In this document: in pieces, positions 29,001 through 40,400 of the stretch
Position numbering within the stretch: the first letter of the stretch is position 1
How the letters are laid out: every line of letters starts with the position of its first letter
Notes under the pieces: model-generated
What the model saw: the letters and a program-made list of their open reading frames with translations, nothing else
Database searches by the model: none
Told to the model about the DNA's origin: nothing
Position numbers and translations under genes: made by a program
From: Phymorhynchus buccinoides
Lineage: Eukaryota > Mollusca > Gastropoda > Neogastropoda > Raphitomidae
Assembly: GCA_017654935.2 (NCBI GenBank)
Contig: CM065695.1
Coordinates: forward strand, 33,805,771-33,869,770
DNA length: 64,000 nt
Reading direction: 5' to 3'

Positions 29001-32000
29001 CGGGCATCATCCTAAAGGACAGGTTACCCTAAAATTGCTTATGCCAGCAAAGATAACGATCAGCAACAAAGGCAAAACTTCGCCAAGACAATCAAATCCT
29101 CTGCCAGAAACGTTCAATTCTGAAATTGCCAAACCTCTGACACTTTTGATGCCTGATATACGCCGGCGTGCCTGTAAAAGCTGAAAATTCCATGCCCGAC
29201 ATACCACGTTCTTCTTCGGAGCATCAGAGATTGGAACTCTTCCACTGAAGGCAGCGCATGTACAACTTTAAATTAAGTGAGAAATGTGTTCTTGCGAGAA
29301 AGAAAAATGTATTAGTGGGAATTGTTAAAATGGCTTCTTCGGCGTAGAAGTGGTCACCAACGCAAAGAAGGTATGATTAAATTCTAAGGCACTTTGAGAT
29401 CAGAATGCAATTTGTTTCTTTCTTTTTTCACATGGCCAGGTTACAGGGTTGTTGCAACACTCAGACCATGTTCAGGGATATTAACTCTTGCCTAGTACTG
29501 TCAAATTTTTTCTTCAACAAATTATGCAATTGTTCGTCTGCTGCCAATGATGTTCCACCGCCGTAACGGGCAATAACGACATATTCGGGGACGAAGCATT
29601 GATTTTAAGCATGTTGTTCAGCACATCTCTGTGAGGGCTGAGTTGTGGGTGACTGATTGTTCGCGGGCAGGCCCGTTCCAATCGCAGATTGTACGGGGAA
29701 AATAAGAATATTGGGTAGTCTGTACCTGGACAGGAAAAACAATAGCCTATATGTCGCCATTTTTAAAGTGTTTTTGTGTGGTAGAACTAGAAGCTAGACG
29801 CACGGCTACTCGCAGACCGTCAACATTAGGATTAAGGATGGATTAGGGACTCAAAAAATAGCCGTAAGGCTTTCCTGTCCCATCTCCCATTTTATTTTAT
29901 TTAGTTGTTTGTCTCGGTCTGTCGCACACTCAGTTTGATTCATATTATTCATAGTACTATACAACTGCTTATAGTCATTACAATTCGTCGAGAAGGTTTT
30001 TAAAAATGTTAGTATGTGCTCTTTGAACATGATTGCTGTGTGCGGCTAAATACTAAAAGGCCTACACCAGTGGGGTTAAACTAAGGATTAATCCTCTTTT
30101 TTTTCCATACGTTTGGCATGGGACTGTTCGATTCTGTCAAACTGAGTATCTGACCTGGGCAATTAATTTCTGGCTATGTTACAACATTAGTTGCTTTACT
30201 CCTTGACATTGACGATATCGGCTGTTTAGACAATTTTAGCTATCACTCATGTTCTCGCCTTCCAATGTGAACGTATGTTTTTCCGTTTCATAACAATAAC
30301 ATAGCCTAATCAAACCCTACCCCTCCTCTGAGGGGCAAAAGGGGGGGGGCCCCCAGGGGGGGGGGGGAATGTTGCTTCAGAATGAGCAGATTGAGATTGC
30401 GTTCATGTTGACTGGTCTGGGTATGCGAGTAACAATTTTACACTACTCTTTCTTCTCGCAGTGAATTATTTCAAAGATACTGCCATTTCTCACAATTCAG
30501 TTAGATTATTGTTGCAAGCACGATGTATACACTGAGCTGTCGTGGAAACGGTGTATCAGTCGTGCATATTCAAACTTACGTGTATGCAGATTGCAACCAA
30601 ACAAGGAGGCCGCCATGAAACAAAGCAATGTCTATTTGGAGTGATTTCCCTTTGGGCCTACAGTGGGTTTCCAGACCTTCAAAAATCATCCAAAATGCCA
30701 AAACGAAATTAGAACATCAACATGTGTCCTCACGATCGAGAGGATGTGAAACTTAAAATACGTTCATCCAAAAGCTTATAAGGGAGGTAATTTTATAACT
30801 TACAAAGAAGGGCAATGTCTCAGAGAAGAGGTCTTATATGGGAGGGAGTCTTAATGGGGGTTAAATTCTTCGACTGTAGTATATCAAGAGGGATTTTTTA
30901 ACCCCTAACAAGGAATGTCATAGGCTAGCGGGTTCTATACGTTTTTGGCATGTCTGTCTGTAAATTGATCCAGGTAAAAACAAACACAAACACACGCACA
31001 CACACCTTACATAAATGTATAAACAAGATTCCGTGGCAAAATAATCCAAGTGTTGATTGTGGCCACGCACAGCGAAGACAACGAAGAAAAAGAAGAAGAA
31101 AAATCCCATTTGATACAAGATTTGCAAGGTATTAACATTTTTCTTTTTAAAAGTAGGCTAATGGGAAGTTACGAGTTTTCTTCGAAATGTATTGTTGGGT
31201 AACAATAAAACGTGTGAAAAAAGCCCCCACATAATTATGTAGCCTAATCAGTATATTATGCAGAGGCAGATTTTAGGAGGATGTTCCATACCCCCCCCCC
31301 CCCCATTTTTTACGAAAGAAAAAGAGGAGACATGTAAATAATGCCATAATTTCAGCTATCTCCCAGGAGAGCCTGGCTTCAATGCTCCTTTAATTCAGTA
31401 ATCCATGCCATAATTTCAGCATATTCCCCCAGAGAGGCCTGGCTTCATTGCCTCTTTTTCATTCAAAATCATCAGTTCCTGGGGGCATATCCCCCCGACC
31501 CCCAAACACCTCATTCCCCGGGGTACGGGGGTCTTGTATAAAAGTCTCTCACACTTTCTGGAAGTTCTGTGATTGTAGCTTTCTCTAATCTGTTACTCTC
31601 TTTGACTCTGCCTTTCACTTTGCTTTAGTCATCTTATATCTTTCTGCCTATCGGGTCCATATCCTGCCTTTTTTCACGAACCAACTTTCAAAACATTGCC
31701 CAGCTGAAGTCGGTACTTGCTGGGATATTTCTTAGTAGGCGCATAACGGCAGCATGAGCATCTGCGCTCATAATTGACAGAAAACTGCTGAGACGATCGA
31801 AGAAGAAGAAGAAGAGAAAAACACTCAGATCTATGTAAAAAGCAAATTCTGTCTGTCTGAACCTTGTGGACGTAAAGCCCTATTTTCATTCTTCGTCTGA
31901 GATTTTAAAACGAACATGCGTATAGACCCCAAAACTATATAGATCTGATCTAGTAGGACACAAGACAGTTATTGAGGGTATTTGAAAGCTATTCTGGACA

Positions 32001-33480
32001 CATGTGGTTAGATATCTGGCCAAGAAGTTAGTATAGGGACTATCAAAGTAACTGGAACTGTCAGTTTACAGCAGCAGTTTCCCTGAGTAGTTAAAAGTAG
32101 AGGGGGGCACACACACATCCCTCCCAATCTCTCCAGTGTGGGAGGACCCAAATTTCAAAGTCTCTGTGAGGGGGGGGGGCTAAAATATACCAAGAATTTA
32201 TCAGGTGAAGCAGGTCCAAAATTGCTTCTACGACTTATAACCATGCTTCACAATGAATATGTTGCGAGACAAGAACAAACTATTACACTGTATGTGCTGT
32301 TGTTGTCGTACCATGGCTAGAAGACTCCAGTGATCTCCCAATAGCCGAAGCACTGAAATCCATGGTATAATGCACCAGTTAAAGATGAGAACATACGTGT
32401 GTGTGACCGTCATTTTCATAACCCGCCACGAGAGCACCACCCTCCGACTTCGGGAGGATTTGGAGACTGATGATGATGGTAGCCTAGGAGCATGTCAAGA
32501 TAAAGACAAGCCCCGCATAACTATGCATAGGCTAACAACATTGTGAGTAGCTTGAGTGTTTAGCTGTGCAATTGGTTAAACGCTGTAAGCCGTAAAGCTA
32601 TGTCTGTAATGTTACGGATAATAAATTATGATTAGTAGGAATGTCTGCACTGTTTTGATTTTTATTTAGCAAGCAGCTCCCTTTTTATTGTCAGTGGCTA
32701 CTTGTATGCTGTCAGTGTGTGGAGAGCGAGAGACAGAGAGAGGACAGGAGAGTGTGTGTATTGGTGTGTAACAGTTAAGTCAATTGATGCTTAAAATAAC
32801 AACAAACATACGTATTATACCGGAGCTAATCTTAATATAATCAAATGAAGTGCGAAACCACATAAAATTCTTTAAAAAACAACATTGTTTAGGCTCTAAC
32901 TCTCTTGTCACTCAACTCCAATAAGCATTTACCATCTATCAGTTGCCCATCGCGTGTATACTGGCCTGGTGAACACAATGAGAAAAGTTGAACATACTGA
33001 CAAATTATTGAAAACCTACATGTTTGGGGGAAGCATTAGTATGTTATTAGGGTAAAACTTTGTGGTTCAGAGGCTACATGAGGTGAACCAAGTTATCTGA
33101 GTGTAAAGGTTGCACGGTATGAGGGTGAATACTCTCTAGTCAAACACATGCATTATGGGTTAGCCCAATTTGAAGACAATTCTCAAAATGACACTGTGAA
33201 AAGTTTAAATTTCAATAATCATGACATTTTTCATGCATCATCAGTTCAATTCTGAGTATTGTAAATGTTGATCACATGTATGCAAACACAGTCACATTCT
33301 TTCTTCCATGAGTACGGACATGCACACTACACACACATTAAGACATCAAACTATTCTTCTCCTTCTCGTTCCAGGCCATAGGCCCTAAAGGGTAGGTACG
33401 TAAGTGTCCGTTTCATTTTCACTGGTCTCCCCGCTGCGTAAGCAACCATCACAATCGGAGGAGCTCAAAGGAGAAAAAAA
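29001..33480. other. Gene-poor stretch after the gap
   Basis: No exon of GMDS, ECHS1 or another recognised gene is seen. It contains G-runs (30338-30368), a degenerate 60 bp duplication (31341-31465) and dispersed repeats at 31480-31790 and 32300-32470. The longest open frames are short and unremarkable. Confidence 0.6.
32300..32470 (+). repeat. Dispersed family Q, copy
   Basis: Shares GTACCATGGCTxxxAGACT, CCAATAGCCGAAGCACTGAA, GATGAGAACATACGTGTGTGTGAC, CCGCCACGAG and CTCCGACTTCGGGAGG with 37355-37525, 40515-40690 and, inverted, 27235-27380. It is non-coding and about 170 bp. Confidence 0.65.
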
Positions 33481-34406
33481 ATTATTTGGAAGATTTGAAA
33501 AGGTTTATAAAAAGCACGAGAATGGCCAATAAAATCAGAAAAAATAGTGATTTATAGAAAGACAAAGGGAAAAGGCAGAGTCAGATAAGAGGAAGTTACA
33601 AGCACAGAACTTCCGAAGGTGGGGGAACTATTTATGCAAAAAACACCCCCTAGGTGCCCCATGGGGACACCAAACTATAAAAATAACAACTTTACAGCCA
33701 ATTACAACACTAAAAGCAATGCCGCATATAAAAAAGGCAATCATTTAAATGCATTTCAACAAAAAACATCAGTATTTTTTAGAAACATGATTCAACTCTA
33801 CTAGCACCATGGGTGAATGCATTCGCCCAGTACATCACTCTACACTCCCACCAAATGCAAAAGACATTCACTACCAAGCACCCTGCCACGTGTTTGTCTA
33901 CTTTCAGAGCTTATGTCAGCGAAAGCAATGCATGCGCACTTGAAAAAAAAAACACCATACCTCTAAAGTCAGTTGAGATGCAACAAACAACCAAGAACAT
34001 AAAAATACATGGTGTTAGGAAGAGCTAAAATCACTCTTCTACCGTAACCAAAAGAAAGAAAGGGGATAATCATTTATAATGCATTTTATCAAAAACTACA
34101 ACCATTTTCTAGAAACATGTTTCTTATTTAATTATCATGCTTACAAGAAAAAACTAATTATGTTCAAATTATGATCGCATCTCGTCCTTTTGGCTAAGAC
34201 AGTGATTCAGGAACATAAATTCTGTATATATCCTGGTTGGTTTGTACAGCCCGTCGTACATGGCGAAAGCCGATACGTGACGTGTAAAACTGAACTTCCA
34301 AGAAAAAACATTAAGGTCATCAATAGATCAGTTTACAATTTTTTGGGAAAAATCAACATGGCTGCCTTCCTGTTCCTCTTCCTCACTGTAGACAAGCTGT
34401 TCATTT

Positions 34407-34472
34407 TCAGTCACCGGTGAAGACGGGTTCTCTTTTCTCGACAAAGGCACTCATCCCTTCCCTCGTATCTTT
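34407..34472 (-). CDS. ECHS1: ECHS1 exon 8 and stop ([13 protein letters not shown])
   Basis: It reads [21 protein letters not shown] and TGA (34407-34409). The acceptor is CAATTAG. The D-x-R-E-G-M-x-A-F-V-E-K-R signature is the standard C-terminus of the family. No clear AATAAA was pinned down in the following 3' region. Confidence 0.92.
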   Translation of the reverse strand, partial: KDTREGMSAFVEKREPVFTGD

Positions 34473-37400
34473 CTAATTGCAGACAAAAAGAACATAACTC
34501 TGTAATAGCAAATTAATAAGTATTCACTTACCAATTTTGTTCTGACAAATAAACCTAACATAACAACAACACAAAAACAATACCAACAAAACCCCTGGTA
34601 AAGGTCAAGATGTGCCACCCTCCATACATTTCTCGGTTAATTGTATTTTTCCGTTTTTGACTTTATTACCAAACATAAAGCTATATTTTATTTAACCTTT
34701 TTAGCTAATAAACATTTTGGAATACTAACCCTAACCCTACACCCCCCCCCCCCCCCCTATTAAGACGGGGGAAACGCAATGAACCACGACTGTGACATAT
34801 GCTGTGGTGTACTGCAGTACATAGTGGGAGGGGGGGGGGGGGGTCCTATTAGAATAATGCGTTTATACTGACTGCAATTATTGTGAAGCCAGTAATCTAG
34901 CCCTAGCTGAAAATGTTCATAAAATACAGGTTTATGTATGGTAAGGAAAGGCAAAAACGGAAATATACAATTAACCGAGAAATGCAGGGGGGGTGGCACA
35001 TCTGTACCTTTACCAAACCCATTTTGAAGAGGTCGTCACTTTCCCACATACACTTGGAGATTACAAGCTGACGACCAGTCAAAATAAACCTGATTACGGT
35101 ACTGTTTGTTTCATAACTTCATTTAATTTACTTATTCCTTCAAAATAAATCCTATTCACCCACCTCGTTACAAGAAGGAATTGTATTTCTATCGTAATGC
35201 AGAACGAAAAACACAAACAGATTTTTAACTCTCTTGGTGAAGCGCTTAGAGCCCAAGTAAGGAGAATAAGCGCTATAAAAATGGTCATCATTATTTATTA
35301 TTATTAGCATTGGATAGAAACATGAGGGTTCCTTTTCAATCAACCACAACAGTTCAAAAGATTATATTTTTTAGTAGTTTTTTTATTTAGAAAACAATTT
35401 AAATCTAAAGCAATTTGAACAGAAGCTATCTTTAATAAACCATGCTGATTTAAAATATAAAAAAAGTTACATTGCAAAGTTCTGAAAGAGAACTAGAAAT
35501 GTTGTTGAAAACTTCATTTTTTCCCCTTTCAGGACAATAACTATTTTATTCCTATGAAAATAGAAACAAAACAAACAAACAAATAACAGCCTGAAGCCTT
35601 ACCGTAGCAGCAGAAGCACGAGAGAGCAGTTTTTCAAAGAGCAAGCCTCCATTCAATGATACTTCCTGACCTGCCAAACAAACAAACAATCAAAAAAGTT
35701 AACACACTTTCACTTCACACACACACCACCACCACTCAGAACATTTCAATAGATTACCGAACATCTAAAATATCCTACTGGACTAGCTGCTTGGCTGGAT
35801 GGATGGATCAAATAAAACGATTAAACTGGTTATAATGCCTTGAAAATTCCATGACAAAATCCACGCTTTCATCTCATACGAGGAGCTAAGCTGACAGAAC
35901 AGTTTGTCTTGCTCTTTTTTGTCATCAAAAGTATCTCCCTTACGGGTCTAAATAAGAAGAATTATAGCTAATACTTCTGCAACCTGATCAAGCCGTGGTG
36001 TGGCTGCAAGTTGGGACCTCGGAATAAGGCGGCATGGGAAGAAGATGGGAAAGCAACAACAACAAAAAGAAGAAGAATATAGCTAATGTGAGTGAAGGAC
36101 AGAGATCACTGTACACCCCCCCCCTCACCCACAAAAACTCACTAGTATTCACAGCCTCTTTGCAAAGGGCCACAGCCAGGGGAGAGAACCCAGCAATCTT
36201 CTCCGCTGTTTTCACCGCAGCATCCAAAAGTTCTGCAGCTGGAAACACTTTGCTCACCAGACCTGAACCACAAGGCAAACTATTGAAAGTTATTCGCCAG
36301 AAGGCACTATAATTATTATTCTCGCTTGAAAGCCAAAAGGTCACAAAAAGAATGACTGATAGTAGTACCTTCTAAGGGGCAGTAGGTGGATGTCTCGTGC
36401 CTCCATACAGGGAGCTGGAAGACCCCTGCCATCTCCACGAACGAGTCTCTCCCAATTGGGATACCAAAGAGGGGTGTGGGGGGTGGCTTTTGTAAAAGTA
36501 GTTCAACCAGCACCTTCTAGAGGACGTTCGTGCTTGTAAATTCTTTTAATCTGCCACTCTCTGGACTTTGCCTTTTAGTCTTCGGCTTTCCATCGATCTA
36601 CTATCTTTCTGCAACTTAATGGCCCCATTCTCCTGCCTTTTATTTTAACAAAATCTTTTTTTTTCTTTTCGAAATATTTTTTCTCCTTTGTAGCTACTCC
36701 GAAATTCAGAATGTGTCGGATGTACGCAGCGGGTGAGATCACGTGAAAAACTGAAAAAACTGACATATAGGGGCCTAGCTATCCTTACCCATTACAGCCA
36801 TATGACCTGGGAACGCAGAAGAATAATAATAAGAAGTATCTTGTGGCTTTTATTAGGGTAACTCACTCTCTTGTTTAGGTTTATTCTTGCTGATTGGAAG
36901 CATATGTTTTGGTGTGTGAGTGCTTTTTTTTTTGCTTTTTTTAATATTGTTTTTATTGAATGTGTATGAATGTAAGGCTTGTGTGTGCTTCACTTTGATT
37001 TCTTCAAATTAGGCATGTAATAAATACCAAAGGTTATACATGTAATGATGATGTTCATGATTGTGATGATGATGATGATGACTATGATGACAGCAATGAT
37101 GATCTTCTTCTCGTCAATCAGCCACCTTCATTCATGTTGAAAGATTTTGCCGACTATTAAAAAAAAAAAAGAGAACGAAGGTCACGTGCCAAGCGCCAGG
37201 TCACCAAAGAATGATGATAATAACAATGATGACAAAGATGATAATGATATGCAAAAAGTTATACATACAGCCCATTCACTCATTTCCAGTGCCTGTTGGG
37301 CAGATTTCCTATGTTCATCGAGTACCATGATTATGATGATGATGATGTTGTTGATGTTGTCGTACAACTGGCTTAAGGACTCCCGGGATCATCCCCAACA

Positions 37401-40400
37401 GCCTAAGCACTTGAACGATGTTGTACAAATGCATTCAGCTAGGGATGAGAAAACGTTACGTGTTTGTGACCGTTTCTTGATTACCTCGCCATATGAGCAG
37501 CCACACTCCGACTTCGGAGGGAATGATGATGATAACGATGACGGGGGAGACAACAATAATGTTAACGATAGTGATGTACTAAAGGTTACTGCCCATTTAC
37601 CTATCTGCTGTGCCTGTTGGGCAGATATCCTACATCCAGTGAGCACCATTTCCATGGCCTGACTCTTGCCCACCGCACGGGGCAGTCGCTGTGTTCCCCC
37701 TGCACCTGTATAGAGAGATAGGGACATTCAGGCCCTGAGCGCTTTACAATTACTTTAAAGCGCTCGTGTAAGCGCAAGCGTGATCACGTCACGCCACTTA
37801 TGAAGGAGCTCCACTGGCTCCCTGTGCAGTACCGCCTTCAGTATAAGCTGGCTGTCCTATCCTTCCGTCACTTTGAACAGACCCTTCCGCCTTACCTCTA
37901 CTAGTGTATTTCACACCTACACTCTTTCCCACTCACTCAGGTCCTCAAACACAACACTTCTGAAAGTTTCCAAAAACAAATCTAAAATCATTCGGTGACC
38001 GCAGATTCAGTTTCAGTGCCCCTGCTGTTTGAAATTCCCTCCTAGTCGATCTCCGCCATGAACCAAACTATATCTCTACTTTCAAAGCTAAAATCAAGAC
38101 TCACTACTTTCAAAGCTCATTCGGTTTGTAATTGGTTCCTTCTTGATCTTGTACCTGGGTGAAATGAATGGGTAACACCAAATGCTATCAATTATTATTA
38201 TTTATTATTACTTACTAACACTTCTTCAGTGTCCCAAGGACATGGCCGTAGCGGGAAATGTTTGTATGAGGTCTCATCTTCAGTTGTCTGGTCTCCATGC
38301 TGTGCTCAGCCAACACTATTCTGATTCTAGAAGCAGAATATCTCAAGGAAGAAAATACTTTTTAATGTTTCTAGCAAAAGAAAAGAAGAAGAGAGAGATT
38401 GGCCAACAAGGCAGAAAGGTAGAAGATAGATGACAGTAAGAAACTGAGTCAACAATTGAGATGGATCAAAAAGAATTTGCCCACCACACAACTTGCCAGA
38501 AGGTGGGGGTAACTATTTGTACTGAAAGACTCCCACGGTATTCCAACAGGAGCATTTACAATTTCAATTAGCATTTTTTGATATATAAGATCTGGTTGAT
38601 TGATTAATTGATTGACTGATTGACTTTATATTTTTGCAAATGCTCCGGAAAGTTGTCTTACTTTACCTGACAGTTCAAAATATACAAAGATAATTCTGAG
38701 AGGACAAAGCACTAGACAAAAAAACCAAGAGGCAAAGCCTTCAAAGCTTACTCAAACAGAGAACATGTAGGGACAACAACACAAAAAACATAAGATTGAG
38801 GTGCCTGTGCTGAGAATCGGACCAGGAACCTTTGGCATGGCAGACAGGACACTACCAATGAGCTTACGAAGCTTTCAGTGTTGATGAGTTTGTACTATGT
38901 TGCCTGTTGAATACTCTCTAACCCACTAATCTAAAATGTTATTTGTTTGGTATCTGTTTACAGTGTTGTTTTAAGTATTTAAATAATTATTCAAATAATT
39001 ATTGTTTGAAAACTTGCATAAACATCTATATGTATGCTAAGTTTTAACAATGTACGCCTTCTATTTCCCGAGAAAATGCCAACGTCTTAAAGTTTGGAGA
39101 TTAGGGGGGGGGGGGGGATACAGACGCAACACACACACACAGACTACAACCGAACATCATATCATACTATAGGACTCATTCGTGTTAACCCTTTCGTCGC
39201 GCACGGTCGCCTGATCTGGCACCACAATGATTGCAACACCCATGTCACTCGAAAGGTCATCAAAAATGAGGGTCTGGCATTTCATCAGTTGACCTAATAT
39301 GTTCTCCATTTTGGTGAGGTAATGATAGGCCCTCATTTTCATGGATGTCCACAGAGGAATCCCTCAACTATTGCTGACAGAAATCTTTTCTCTACCCAGG
39401 TTAATTTTTATGGAAAGTTGGTGGCTGAAAAAGAGGCTGGCGTTGAAAAGGGGTTAACACGAGTGAGCCAAAAAGGGTTCACCTGGAATGCGTTCGCCTA
39501 GGGTGATCTCTGGCTGGGCAAACAGCGCCTTGTGTCCGGCATTAACCGATGTTACACATCATGGCCACCTCACACCCACCACCCCAGCTGCAAGAGAGAA
39601 AAAAAAATGGCAAATCTGGTACTTAATGATTACACACCTCATGCTTAAGACCCTCAATCTCAAAAGTCGCTTTCCTTCAGTTTTATGAAAACTAGCAATC
39701 GCTAGGCTGGCACTTAATTCCAGTGGACAGTTTTAACCCCATGGCAGTATTGAACGATACTGGCTGCAAAGCCCGGAGGCAGTACAAAACCAGTAAAATC
39801 CCAATTTTTTTATCAATACAGATAGCTGTAGTGTCATCACCTTGTAATATCCACTGCCCCCCCCCCCAACACCATCCCTCATCCCACCCCCTACCCCACC
39901 CACCCAAGGTGAAGCGGCGTCTAGCAGCATGCAGCGCGCGTTTCTGAACGGATTCGCTTCTGGTTTGGTACACGGATAGTCACCGTCCCCTGGCATCTTC
40001 CTGCCAAATTTGAAGGCAATTGGTCCAGAAATGCTGGGAGATACGGGACGCTGAGAGTCCGGCGGATGCGCGTTTCGCGCATTTGCGAAAACCGCGCAAT
40101 GAGACACGGCTGCCTAGGTTTGCCGTTGCCATCGCCACGTTAGGGCTCATAGCAAATTTATGAAGCGGGATCGGTCGAAAAGAACGGCCGTGAGTTATAA
40201 GGGTCTGTTTTGTGTTTCACACAAACACACACACACACACAAAGGAAGGGCTTTTTACTATATGATAATCTTAGGCTGATCCAAACCCTTTCCCTTTCCC
40301 GAGAATGGCAGAATGCTGCATCTCAGTGAACATTTTCAATGTAAAAATTTGCAGGGGGGGGGTTGAGTGTGGAGAGTAAAGTACAAAATAGCCGCAAAAA

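Noticed and set aside
28336..29184. Open frames of over 220 residues
   Set aside because: They span the 500 N gap and contain only unknown residues there.
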